Below the pieces are notes generated by a model. It was not told the origin of the DNA. It saw nothing but the letters and a program-made list of their open reading frames with translations, and ran no database searches. A stretch of 37,878 nt of DNA from Gammaproteobacteria bacterium (GTDB lineage Bacteria; Pseudomonadota; Gammaproteobacteria; Pseudomonadales; Pseudohongiellaceae): assembly GCA_028825335.1 (NCBI GenBank), contig JAPKAI010000020.1, forward strand, positions 1-37,878, given 5' to 3'. Position 1 is the first letter of the stretch, and each line of letters begins with the position of its first letter. Shown here piece by piece: positions 9,210-17,875 of this stretch. The position numbers were made by a program, and so were the translations under genes.

Positions 9210-10898
9210 TTAAGCGATTCTGCGATATTCTCTATAGACCGGTGTCCAGAAGTTGCGCTCGATCGAGGCAAGCAGTTCATCGTTAGTCATTTCCCGCGCA
9301 AGATCCTGCTCGATTGCAGTCTTGGCTACCTTGAAAGCAATCTTTCGGCTGATCTGGGGTAATGCTGTTAGCGGAGGCAGTACCGCGCTGGATTGGTCTT
9401 CTTGCCCCGGCGACAGTTCGGCTAGAGTTGTACTGGCGGCCATCAACATCTCGTCGCTGACTAGCCTAGCTTTGCAGGAAATAACGCCGAGGCCAACGCC
9501 TGGGAAAACATAACTATTGTTACATTGTGAAATTTTAAAAGCCTCACCATTATGTTCGACTTCCTCGAATGGGCTGCCGGTGGCAATAATAGCTTTGCCG
9601 TCAGTCCACTCTACTACGTCCTGAGGATGTGCTTCTACATGTTGAGATGGGTTGCTTAGCGGAAGGATGATCGGGCGAGGGCAACCTGCGAGCATCTGCC
9701 GAATCACTTCTTCGGTGAACAACCCGGGCTTGCCGGAGACACCGATTAGTATGCTTGCTTTAGTGTTGCTGATTACATCCATCAAGCTGGCATAGTCACT
9801 GCCCGAAGTAAGTCTCCATTCTTTCAGAGCGGACGAAGGTTGTACCAAACTTTCTTGAAAATCGAGCAAATCGGTCATGCCTTCGGTTAGCAGGCCAAAG
9901 CGGTCGACCATGAACACCCTAGAACGTGCATGTGCATCCGTGAGGCCTTCGATAACCATCGCGTTGATAATGAGTTCGGCTATACCACAGCCTGCTGAGC
10001 CAGAGCCCACGAATACGACCTTCTGATCACGCAGTGCTTCGCCTTTCTTTCGGCACGCTGAGAGTAGGGTTCCCAAAGTCACCGCCGCGGTGCCCTGAAT
10101 GTCATCGTTAAAACAGCAAACGTGTTCGCGATGGCGCTGCAATATCGGCATGGCATTCGGCTGCGCAAAGTCTTCAAACTGAATCAGCACGCCAGGCCAG
10201 CGTTTTTGTGCGGCATTGATAAAGTCATCAACGAAGTTGTCATACTCAGCTTTTTCTATGCGTGGATGGCGCGTGCCCATGTAGTAAGGGTCGTCCAGTA
10301 GTGTCTTATTGTTGGTACCTACATCTAGGGCCACAGGTAGCGTGTAAGCGGGGCTGATTCCACCGCAGGAGGTATAGATAGATAATTTTCCAATGGCGAT
10401 GCCCATGCCGCCAACACCTTGATCACCTAGGCCAAGCACGCGCTCGCCGTCGGTCACAACAATTACCTTTACCCTATCCTTGGTGACACTGCGCAACATC
10501 TCATCCATAAACCGCCGTTCTTCATAGGACGCAATAATGCCGCGGGCACTGCGGTAGATATCAGAGAAGTGTTCGCAAGCTTCGCCTACGATGGGTGTAT
10601 AGATGATCGGCAGCATCTCGACAAGATGCTCATTCAGCAATCGATAGAATAGGGTTTCATTGTTGTCCTGCACTGCACGCAGGTAGATGTGCTTATTGAT
10701 TGGTTCATCGAAGCTCTTGTACTGCATGTACGCGCGTTTTACCTGCTCCTCGATATTTTCATAGCGTGGCGGCAAGAGTCCGATAAGGTTAAAATTGAGG
10801 CGCTCCACCCCGGAGAAAGCCGAGCCCTTATTCAATAAGGGTGTTTCTAGCAGAGATGGACCTGCGTAGGAGATGTAGATGGGCTTGGTGGGAGCCAT
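9210..10898 (-). CDS. maeA: NAD-dependent malic enzyme
   Basis: A 562-residue cytosolic enzyme converting malate to pyruvate and CO2 with NAD(P) reduction, close to the roughly 565-residue length of E. coli MaeA. The family segment [10 protein letters not shown] (residues 100-109) carries the catalytic tyrosine. [17 protein letters not shown] (155-171) carries the catalytic lysine. [11 protein letters not shown] holds metal-binding acidic residues, and [14 protein letters not shown] is the nucleotide-binding Rossmann loop. The SfcA/MaeA long form rather than the short MaeB fusion is indicated by length and by the absence of a phosphotransacetylase domain. It is monocistronic. NAD preference is inferred from the subgroup. 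Confidence 0.95.
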   Translation of the reverse strand: MAPTKPIYISYAGPSLLETPLLNKGSAFSGVERLNFNLIGLLPPRYENIEEQVKRAYMQYKSFDEPINKHIYLRAVQDNNETLFYRLLNEHLVEMLPIIYTPIVGEACEHFSDIYRSARGIIASYEERRFMDEMLRSVTKDRVKVIVVTDGERVLGLGDQGVGGMGIAIGKLSIYTSCGGISPAYTLPVALDVGTNNKTLLDDPYYMGTRHPRIEKAEYDNFVDDFINAAQKRWPGVLIQFEDFAQPNAMPILQRHREHVCCFNDDIQGTAAVTLGTLLSACRKKGEALRDQKVVFVGSGSAGCGIAELIINAMVIEGLTDAHARSRVFMVDRFGLLTEGMTDLLDFQESLVQPSSALKEWRLTSGSDYASLMDVISNTKASILIGVSGKPGLFTEEVIRQMLAGCPRPIILPLSNPSQHVEAHPQDVVEWTDGKAIIATGSPFEEVEHNGEAFKISQCNNSYVFPGVGLGVISCKARLVSDEMLMAASTTLAELSPGQEDQSSAVLPPLTALPQISRKIAFKVAKTAIEQDLAREMTNDELLASIERNFWTPVYREYRRIA

Positions 10899-10941
10899 GA
10901 CTCTCTCATTCTCTCAATAAATAGTTTAGTTGATGGAGCTT

Positions 10942-11190
10942 CTAGAGGCAAAACTTGCGTCTGAGCTTCACGATGAACTGAGAATACGCCTGCTCGAACG
11001 TATTGTCTTTATCAACGTCTACCCAATTGTAATTCAGATTGAGGAGCGCGTCCCAACTCAATCTCGTTTCTAGCACGCCGTTGACTGCAAGTCTTGTAGC
11101 GACGATAACCATCCTCTGAATATAACCACCGCCGCGGTATAAGCATGGCCCAAAACAGGTTTCTAGTGTACTTTTAGGGAGTTCGTTCAA
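10942..11190 (-). pseudogene. Possible remnant of an outer-membrane beta-barrel gene
   Basis: An open frame of up to 82 codons fills the gap between malic enzyme and the cytochrome gene. Its last 40 residues alternate polar and hydrophobic positions (LLNLNYNWVDVDKDN... then QFIVKLRRKF), which resembles the final strands of a small outer-membrane barrel ending in an aromatic residue. The first part does not look like a barrel or a signal peptide and no good ribosome site precedes it. It may be the tail of a lost gene. It could also be chance. Confidence 0.25.
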
Positions 11191-11223
11191 TTGTCTATCA
11201 AGAAAAATATCAGGAGGTTCTCC

Positions 11224-12009
11224 GTGCTCCTCAAGAAATATCTTAGCCCCTTATCCGCGCTCATCGTGTCGAGTGTTTTGTTACTTTCAGCACCACCGGT
11301 CTCCGCGCAGAATCTGGGAAATGGGCAGCAACTCTTTCAAACTCTCTGTGCTCGCTGCCATGGCATGCTGGGGGAAGGATCTGAGGGCCCGAGTCTTACG
11401 CGGCCAAATCTTGTTCACGCCCCGGATGACGCCGCTCTCGTTTCACTGATCGTAGGCGGTATTCCTGGAACAGGCATGCCAGGCTCACGGCAATTGCGTG
11501 GTCAGGATGGGCCTGATGTGGCGGCGTATGTTCGCAGTTTGGGTAAACTGCCCTCGGAAGAAATGCCTGGTGACGCGATAGTAGGGGCGCAGGTGTATAG
11601 AAGCATCGGCAACTGCTCTAGCTGTCATATTCTAAATGGAGAGGGTTTCGGTATCGGTCCAGAACTCAGTAATGTGGGTCAACGACGCACCGCAGCGTAT
11701 CTTCGCCGTTCAGTAACCAGCCCAGAGGCAGATCAGCCGCGTTTGGTGGATCGCTTTCGCGGTTCGCTACAAGCTTTCCTGACTGTACGTATCGTTTCAG
11801 AGCTCGGAACTTACGAAGGTATGCGCATCAACGAAGATGCGTTTACCGTACAGATGCGCGATATGGCGGGTGAGATATATTCCTTTGAAAAATCTGACTT
11901 GATCAGTTACGAGAAGCTAGAAGGGCATTCTCTTATGCCGGGCTACAACTCTGTATTAAACGAGAAACAGATAGACGATGTTGTGTCCTACCTCATGAGT
12001 TTGAAATAA
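11224..12009 (+). CDS. Exported diheme cytochrome c
   Basis: The GTG start at 11224 is chosen because a perfect AGGAGG lies 6 bases upstream. A TTG at 11191 in the same frame would add 11 residues before the signal peptide. The 261-residue protein has a signal peptide ending near residue 28 (PPVSA-Q). It has a first heme site CARCH at 42-46 and a second, CSSCH, at 131-135. The second half (GPELSNVGQRRTAAYLRRS, then MRDMAGEIYSF and HSLMPGY with a likely Met ligand) matches the heme-binding domain common in Planctomycete-type c cytochromes, TIGR02603-like. It lies 18 bases ahead of a PQQ dehydrogenase that lacks its own heme, so it is the likely electron acceptor. Confidence 0.9.
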   Translation: MLLKKYLSPLSALIVSSVLLLSAPPVSAQNLGNGQQLFQTLCARCHGMLGEGSEGPSLTRPNLVHAPDDAALVSLIVGGIPGTGMPGSRQLRGQDGPDVAAYVRSLGKLPSEEMPGDAIVGAQVYRSIGNCSSCHILNGEGFGIGPELSNVGQRRTAAYLRRSVTSPEADQPRLVDRFRGSLQAFLTVRIVSELGTYEGMRINEDAFTVQMRDMAGEIYSFEKSDLISYEKLEGHSLMPGYNSVLNEKQIDDVVSYLMSLK

Positions 12010-12027
12010 AAATTGGAGAAGAATGAA

Positions 12028-13656
12028 ATGAAGTTATCGGCATTATCAAAAACCAACTTGTTCTGCGCATTCTTCTTATCCTGTTTAGGAAGCTGCCCTG
12101 TTCTAGCCGACACTCCTTTCGAGGCACTTCTCGCTGATGAGGTAAACGGTGCAGACTGGCTTTCTTATTCCGGTGGATATAAGTCGCAGCGGTTTTCTCC
12201 GCTGAGCCAGATCAATACGGTCAATGTGGGTCAGCTGAAAGTGATGTGGGCATATCAGATGCAGCCTACAGGAATAAGTGGGGCGGCTCTGCAAGAAACG
12301 ACACCTCTTGTGGCGGGCGATGTCATGTATATAACGGAATCGCCTAGCAGCGTGACCGCGCTGGACACGAGCACGGGTAGGGTGTTGTGGCATTTCGTTC
12401 CGGACATTACTAATGACGTTTTAAATATCGGTTTTCCACGAATCAATCGCGGTGTCGCCCTGTTGGATGACAAAGTGTATGTAGCCACGTTAGATGCGCG
12501 CCTCTTTGCTCTAGATGCGCGGACAGGTGCCGTGCGTTGGGAAACTACGGTGGCGGATAATTCAGTAGGCTTTTCGCTGACTCTGGCTCCGCTGGCGTTG
12601 GATGGGAAAATTGTCGTGGGTGTGAGCGGTGCGGAAGCTGGCGTGCGAGGTTATATCGACGCCTACGATTCCGAGACGGGCGAGCGTCTGTGGCGGACAT
12701 TTACTGTCCCTTCACCTGGCGAGCCCGGCAGTGAAACCTGGCAGGGCGACGACTGGCAGACCGGCGGTGGCTCTACTTGGCTGACTGGATCCTACGATCC
12801 AGAACTTGATTTATTGTATTGGACTACAGGAAATCCGGCTCCAGATTGGAACGGCGACTTACGCCCCGGAGACAATCTATTTACCTGTGCGGTGTTGGCG
12901 CTAGATCCCGATACCGGCGTGATGAAATGGTTTTTCCAATACACGCCGCACGATACTCATGACTGGGATGCCAATCAGATTCCAGTGTTGGTTGATGGTG
13001 AGTTCGAAGGTCAGCAGCGCAAGCTTCTTGCTTTGGCTAATCGCAATGCATTCTATTACTTGCTGGATCGAGAAACTGGAGAATACTTGTTAGGTGAGGA
13101 GTATTCATTCCAGACTTGGTCTGAAGGTATAGATGATAACGGTAGGCCAATCGTAATTTCCAATACAGAGCCAATGCGCGAAGGAAACTTGGTTTGGCCT
13201 AGCCTTCAAGGTGCTACCAACTGGTTCTCTCCTTCGTACAATCCGCAGACCGGACAGTTCTTCGTGCCGAATCGCCGCATGGGTGCAATTTACTTCAAGT
13301 CTGATGTGGAGTACGAGCCGGGCATGCCTTTCTTAGGGGGTGGCGAACAACCGTTGGACGGTGACGATGCGTCTGGAGCCATTCTAGCGTTAGATGTTAT
13401 GACAGGCGAACAGCAGTGGGAGTTCGAGTTGCAGACTCCGCCCTGGTCAGGCGTGATGGCGACAGCAGGAGGCCTGGTGTTCGGTGCCAGCAACGAGGGC
13501 AATTTCTTCGCCTTGGATGCGGAAGATGGAGACCCTCTCTGGTTTTTTAATTCCGGTGCGCACATTCGCACCAATCCCATGGGGTTCTCCGTGGATGGCC
13601 ATCAGCGCGTTGCGATTATTGGAGGGCAAACCCTATTTGTATTCGGCTTAGAATAG
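12028..13656 (+). CDS. PQQ-dependent alcohol-dehydrogenase-type quinoprotein without heme domain
   Basis: The ATG at 12028 is chosen: GGAGAAGA lies 5 bases upstream, and a TTG at 12013 in frame overlaps that site. The 542-residue protein has a signal peptide ending near residue 27 (PVLA-D) and then an eight-bladed PQQ propeller. Seen motifs are SYSGGYKSQRFSPLSQIN (residues 46-63), GNPAPDWN (268-275, where Asn helps bind calcium in the family) and HDTHDWD (308-314) with the catalytic-base aspartate. It oxidises an alcohol or aldehyde in the periplasm, presumably reducing the diheme cytochrome encoded just upstream. The pair replaces the single-chain quinohemoprotein layout seen at 1935-4064. 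Confidence 0.9.
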   Translation: MKLSALSKTNLFCAFFLSCLGSCPVLADTPFEALLADEVNGADWLSYSGGYKSQRFSPLSQINTVNVGQLKVMWAYQMQPTGISGAALQETTPLVAGDVMYITESPSSVTALDTSTGRVLWHFVPDITNDVLNIGFPRINRGVALLDDKVYVATLDARLFALDARTGAVRWETTVADNSVGFSLTLAPLALDGKIVVGVSGAEAGVRGYIDAYDSETGERLWRTFTVPSPGEPGSETWQGDDWQTGGGSTWLTGSYDPELDLLYWTTGNPAPDWNGDLRPGDNLFTCAVLALDPDTGVMKWFFQYTPHDTHDWDANQIPVLVDGEFEGQQRKLLALANRNAFYYLLDRETGEYLLGEEYSFQTWSEGIDDNGRPIVISNTEPMREGNLVWPSLQGATNWFSPSYNPQTGQFFVPNRRMGAIYFKSDVEYEPGMPFLGGGEQPLDGDDASGAILALDVMTGEQQWEFELQTPPWSGVMATAGGLVFGASNEGNFFALDAEDGDPLWFFNSGAHIRTNPMGFSVDGHQRVAIIGGQTLFVFGLE

Positions 13657-13701
13657 TCGAACAGATTAGGGCTGGATAGGCCATATTTGGATAAACAGGA
13701 G

Positions 13702-14625
13702 CTAGCGCGGTGCCACAATAGTTTGTCGCTGGAACTCTAGGCCTTCAATGCCAACGCGAACAACATCTCCCGGTTTTAGATAACTTGGTGGAACCATGCC
13801 ATCGCCTACGCCAGCTGGAGTTCCGGTAAAGATCAGATCGCCGGGATAGAGCGTCATGAACTGGCTTAGGTGACTGACGATTTCCTTAACACCGAAGACC
13901 ATGTCAGCGGTGGTGCCTTGCTGGCGCATTTCTCCGTTCACTTCTGACCAGATAGATAGGTTCTGTACGTCATCGATATTGTCGGGAGTCACCAGATAGG
14001 GGCCGACAGGTGCGAACGTATCGGCGCTCTTTCCCTTCGTGAATTGTCCGCCGCGTTCGCGCTGAAAAGCACGTTCGGAAACGTCGTGTCCAACAGTGAA
14101 GCCCGCGATGTAATCGAAGACTTCGTTCTCGGATATATATTGGGCGCGACGGCCAATCACAATGACAAGTTCTGATTCGTAGTCGAGCTTATGACCATTG
14201 CGTGGCTGAATCACATTGTCGAAAGGACCTGTCAGGGCAGAGGTGGCCTTCATGAAAACGAGTGGTTCGGTGGGTAGCTCTACTGCCATTTCCGCCGCGT
14301 GATTCACATAGTTGAAACCGATGGCGACGATCTTGCCCGTCCCGGTAACTGGTACTCCGAGTCGAGGATTGCCCGGAACGATGGGTAGTTCGCTCATTGA
14401 GATTTTTGCAATTTCCTCTAGTGAGGCCGCAGAAATGGTATCGGGCGTAATGTCATCGATATGTGCCGAAAGGTCGTGAATTTGACCCTGCGCATCGACT
14501 ATTCCCGGCCGCTCTTCGCCCAAAGGGCCAAAACGGACTAACTTTATTTCTGCGGCATTCAAGACGCTACTGGATAGAATCAGAGCGATCGCTGTAGTTA
14601 AAGCGGCAAGTATTCTCTTTGACAT
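13702..14625 (-). CDS. Fumarylacetoacetate-hydrolase-fold protein with signal peptide
   Basis: A 307-residue protein whose residues 95-305 form a complete FAH domain (C-C bond hydrolases, hydratases or decarboxylases of keto-enol acids). The metal ligands are present: E150 and E152 in LDYESELVIVIG and D181 in GHDVSERAF, followed by GKSADTFAPVGPYLVT and IFTGTPAGVG. Unusually, residues 1-24 form a normal signal peptide (positive start, hydrophobic core, VLNAA cleavage), whereas the family is nearly always cytosolic. A GAGG ribosome site precedes the ATG. It is convergent with the PQQ dehydrogenase at 12028 and separated by 270 bases from the FAD oxidoreductase gene. The substrate is unknown. 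It may hydrolyse an acylpyruvate-like product in the periplasm. Confidence 0.88.
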   Translation of the reverse strand: MSKRILAALTTAIALILSSSVLNAAEIKLVRFGPLGEERPGIVDAQGQIHDLSAHIDDITPDTISAASLEEIAKISMSELPIVPGNPRLGVPVTGTGKIVAIGFNYVNHAAEMAVELPTEPLVFMKATSALTGPFDNVIQPRNGHKLDYESELVIVIGRRAQYISENEVFDYIAGFTVGHDVSERAFQRERGGQFTKGKSADTFAPVGPYLVTPDNIDDVQNLSIWSEVNGEMRQQGTTADMVFGVKEIVSHLSQFMTLYPGDLIFTGTPAGVGDGMVPPSYLKPGDVVRVGIEGLEFQRQTIVAPR

Positions 14626-14895
14626 GATTAACCTCGTTACCCTTGTTTCAGTCGAAAATTTGAACGCTCAGAGTGTAGTCAAAAGTGATCTTTTTGTCTT
14701 GCCTATAATGCGAAACCGACCGCTAAAGAAAGCCCGGCACTGACTAGCTCTATTTAGTGTGGCATAGGGGCCTACATAGTCAGTGGGTTCCACGCGTTAA
14801 TCCTTATTCGTATTTTTAATGAATACTTTGGAGCTTGCTCAGTAAATCTGTACTAGCTGGGCCCGCGATGCAATAGACAGTTGGCAGGTGGTTTC

Positions 14896-16191
14896 TCATA
14901 GCTCGTGTCGGCCCCGATGGCTTTCTACCGAGGCGGCTAGCTTGTAGCCAGCTTTGCGGAATGGCTCTGGAGGCATCCAGCTAGCCCGGCCAAATAACTT
15001 AGGGACATCTGGCACCTTCATGCCATGAGCTGCTTCGACGAGCAGTTTTCCGAGGAGGGTCCCCTTAACTGTACCGCCACCGTTACAACCTGCTGATACA
15101 TAAAGCCCGGGCTTGAATTCGCCCCATACAGCACCCCCATTGAAAGTAAAACCGACTGCGCCACCCCAGCAGTGTTCGAGCTCGAAATTTGGTAGTTGCG
15201 GAAAGCGCTTCTCGAGACGGCGTTGGAGCCCACCGATGATCTTTTCTCGGGGGGCCTCCTTCTCGTAGCTATGCATGGAGCGAACCATCAACCTTCCGTC
15301 ACAGGTTCGACGCAGGGTGCTGCCAAGTCGATGAGTGGGAAGTAGCCCCCAGCTCTCATCGCTGCCCAGATCATCCAATACCGACCTCTCTAACACTGGA
15401 GTTAAGCCGGCATAGGTGTGCATCGCTACGAGGCGAGAACGGCCGATACCTAGCTCTTTGCTGAAGACATTGTTAGCCAATACTAATTTACGCGCATTGA
15501 TGAGAGCTTTTGGCGTTTGCACCTGCCACCCGCTAGATTGCTGCGTTAGTTTCAGTGCAGCTGTGTTCTCAAACAATTGCACCGACTCAGGTAGCAGTGA
15601 CGCAAGCGCGCGGATTGCTGCTGCGGGTTGTGCAAGGTAGCAGTCGGGAGAATAGAGTCCCTCCTGATAGAAGTGCGAACCTATTCTTAATTTAAGTGCA
15701 GTCGCATCTAAACTTTCATGCTCGAGTCCAGCAGATTCGAGGAAGGCGCGATAGTTCTGTAGCGACTTCAGTCCAACGTCGCTAGCGGCTGCGCGATAGG
15801 TTCCAGCCTTGGTTATGTCTACCTCGTGACCGGAGGCATCAATCTCGGCGAGGATTTCTGCCATGGTGCTTGCTGTGAGGCGGTTGCAGTGATTCATCTT
15901 CTCTATCTGATCTGGATTGGCATCCTCGGCAAGCGCGATCTCCAATAAGAATCCAGAATTGCGACCGGGGTTGCCTTCACCAATCTCGCTGGCATCTATT
16001 AAGGCAATCCCAGCCTCGGGAGACAGGCTATGCCAACGTTTAGCTGCGGATATTCCAGTCCACCCAGCGCCAATGATTAGCACATCGACAGAGAGTTCTT
16101 TTCCCAACGCAGGGCTTGCCTCGCGCGCGGGCAGTAGCGCGTTCCAACCGCTCTTCAATTTGTAATTTGGGAAATTTTTCCGATTAGACAT
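14896..16191 (-). CDS. FAD-dependent amine/amino-acid oxidoreductase (DAO family)
   Basis: A 431-residue protein with the dinucleotide-binding loop DVLIIGAGWTGISAAKRW near residues 35-52 and the second family signature EGNPGRNSGFLLE at about 72-84. A later GLYVSAGCNGGGTVKGTLLG is the FAD-closing glycine motif. The GRNSGF pattern resembles PuuB-like gamma-glutamylputrescine oxidoreductases and other amine oxidases of the DAO fold. No signal peptide is seen, so it is cytosolic. It follows the DUF2855 gene by only 18 bases and is probably co-transcribed with it. The amine substrate is not evident. Confidence 0.88.
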   Translation of the reverse strand: MSNRKNFPNYKLKSGWNALLPAREASPALGKELSVDVLIIGAGWTGISAAKRWHSLSPEAGIALIDASEIGEGNPGRNSGFLLEIALAEDANPDQIEKMNHCNRLTASTMAEILAEIDASGHEVDITKAGTYRAAASDVGLKSLQNYRAFLESAGLEHESLDATALKLRIGSHFYQEGLYSPDCYLAQPAAAIRALASLLPESVQLFENTAALKLTQQSSGWQVQTPKALINARKLVLANNVFSKELGIGRSRLVAMHTYAGLTPVLERSVLDDLGSDESWGLLPTHRLGSTLRRTCDGRLMVRSMHSYEKEAPREKIIGGLQRRLEKRFPQLPNFELEHCWGGAVGFTFNGGAVWGEFKPGLYVSAGCNGGGTVKGTLLGKLLVEAAHGMKVPDVPKLFGRASWMPPEPFRKAGYKLAASVESHRGRHEL

Positions 16192-16209
16192 AAGTTAATG
16201 TTTGTCAGT

Positions 16210-17301
16210 CTATAACTCTATCACTAGAGCTTTCTCGGGCGGCAACTTGCCTGCACAGATTTCAGCATAAATGTCGGCGAGCTTCTCAACACCGTCCAGC
16301 TTCTCAAATTTTATCCAGTGGGCACTGCGTTTACATGAGTCATAGATAAATTGTGATGACTTGGAGTCGAATCCTTCGTGCCCCCATTCTTTTATGCGCA
16401 TTTGAATATGGCTGGGAGCGAAGAAGAATTCTCTCTTATCCGCGGGAATGCCTGTGTCTTTTCCGCCTTCGCTCCAGTGTGTTAGCCCTACGTTTAGGCA
16501 ATGAACTAAGCTGTCGCCGAGATGTGCGTGAATGTCCGCTAGTAATTGCGAGTTGCCTGACATGTCCACAATCACTGTTGGTATCGACGCGTTGATTTCT
16601 TCAAGCGCGTCATAGTTGATTGTTTTGTCATACAGACCAAGGCCCACAACCCATTCTTGATTGCGCTTTGAGGTGAGGCCAATCGAAGTGGGGGCATCAG
16701 TGTCTGCAGCTAGTGCGTATCCCAGACCGATGCTGGTCTTGCTCGAAGCGCTAATAATGATAACTTGCTTTGCACTATGCCAGTTATTGTGATGCAGGCT
16801 GTCCCATAAGCAGAATGACGTAATATATAAAGGCCACAGGAGCATCCGCATATTGTCCATGTTCCTGTCATAGTCTGCTTCCTTGCCTACTCTTCGATAA
16901 GTGTTGTAACCAGACGGCAATTTGGAGCGGTGTTCGGCGCCATCAATCAGCCGGTTTTCTAACACCTTTACACTCTGCATCTTCAGATAGCTATTGGTAG
17001 GGTAGTAACCAAATACTCGCTCACCTGCGTCTACGCCCGCTGCGCTGCTAGCCACCACATCGGCGAAACCCCATACAGGAATGATGCCCCAGGTGTCAGT
17101 CTCGTTGTTCGAGGCTGGGAAGAACTCCCAGTAACCTAATTGATCGCCGGCTGCGGCATAGGTAACGTTGTTTGCACTGAAACCAAATTTGTCCACCTTC
17201 AATAAAATTTCGCCGGCCGCGAGAGGGGTATCAACATCTAATTCCGATTCAACTACTCGGCTTTGAGTAATATCGCTCTTCAATATTTGTAATTCGTTCA
17301 T
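16210..17301 (-). CDS. DUF2855 family protein, MDR-like fold
   Basis: A 363-residue protein with the N-terminal pattern GEILLKVDKFGFSANNVTYAA and a tract VIIISASSKTSIGLGYALA that resembles a degenerate medium-chain dehydrogenase nucleotide site. This layout is typical of DUF2855, which is related to quinone/alcohol MDR proteins but lacks zinc ligands and a clear GxGxxG. Function is not established for the family. It is the first gene of a two-gene unit with the FAD oxidoreductase, whose start is 18 bases downstream. A possible 34-residue ORF lies 131 bases upstream in the same direction. Confidence 0.85.
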   Translation of the reverse strand: MNELQILKSDITQSRVVESELDVDTPLAAGEILLKVDKFGFSANNVTYAAAGDQLGYWEFFPASNNETDTWGIIPVWGFADVVASSAAGVDAGERVFGYYPTNSYLKMQSVKVLENRLIDGAEHRSKLPSGYNTYRRVGKEADYDRNMDNMRMLLWPLYITSFCLWDSLHHNNWHSAKQVIIISASSKTSIGLGYALAADTDAPTSIGLTSKRNQEWVVGLGLYDKTINYDALEEINASIPTVIVDMSGNSQLLADIHAHLGDSLVHCLNVGLTHWSEGGKDTGIPADKREFFFAPSHIQMRIKEWGHEGFDSKSSQFIYDSCKRSAHWIKFEKLDGVEKLADIYAEICAGKLPPEKALVIEL

Positions 17302-17431
17302 GCAAGGGCCTTTGCTTTTTTCTGATACTCGTTCATACCTCTACCAGTATGCGAATACTATTGGGTATGCATATGGCGCGACTGCCATTGAGTATGAGGC
17401 CTAAGTTGCGAATAGGCTAGATTAAGGTGGG

Positions 17432-17536
17432 CTAACGACTTCGGTAGGCGTCTCGTTCGGGGAGCGGGGGTTGAGCGAGCGGCACTTTGCTGCTCTGACT
17501 TTCGTCCTTCGATTCGAATTGCAACATGTCGGCCAT
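17432..17536 (-). CDS. Possible 34-residue small protein
   Basis: An ATG-to-TAG frame of 34 codons with a strong ribosome site (AAGGAGA, 7 bases before ATG) lies upstream of the DUF2855 gene. The peptide is hydrophilic, begins MADMLQFESKDE, and is rich in Pro and charged residues. No signal peptide or transmembrane segment is seen and I do not recognise a family. It could be a leader peptide or a small protein. The ribosome site is the main support. Confidence 0.35.
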   Translation of the reverse strand: MADMLQFESKDESQSSKVPLAQPPLPERDAYRSR

Positions 17537-17730
17537 GAACTGTCTCCTTAAAAATTCATACAGAGCGTGCCTTGATTGAATTAAGATTGCGCTCGCGTGT
17601 CAGCTATTTGTGGCAGTACCTAAGTAAAGCAACAATCGCGCCAGCGTGGCTTATTGTATGGGCGGCTTCCGTGGGGGCCTTAAACTATTGGCTTCTCAGC
17701 CTATAGCGCGGAGGTTTCCGCTATGCGCCA

Positions 17731-17740
17731 GGGGGGGGGG
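17731..17740. repeat. Run of ten G
   Basis: Ten G in a row follow CGCCA in the gap upstream of the DUF2855 unit. Such a tract is prone to slippage and to base-call error. It lies outside any recognised gene. Confidence 0.8.
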
Positions 17741-17826
17741 TAGGCTGCGGATGCGATGTGCGAAAAACTACTGATTGACGAATTTCGCCAGTTTTTCTGC
17801 AATGCAGAAGCTGAATTTTGAGCCAC

Positions 17827-17856
17827 AAAAAAGGGGCCATCGAGGCCCCTTTTTTT
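17827..17856 (-). terminator. Terminator of the sugar dehydrogenase gene
   Basis: GGGGCC and GGCCCC pair around the loop ATCGA, flanked by A-run and T-run, 20 bases beyond the sugar-dehydrogenase stop. The flanks make it usable in both directions, but the only nearby gene end is on the minus strand. Confidence 0.88.
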
Positions 17857-17875
17857 CAAACATTGAGCGGAGGAC

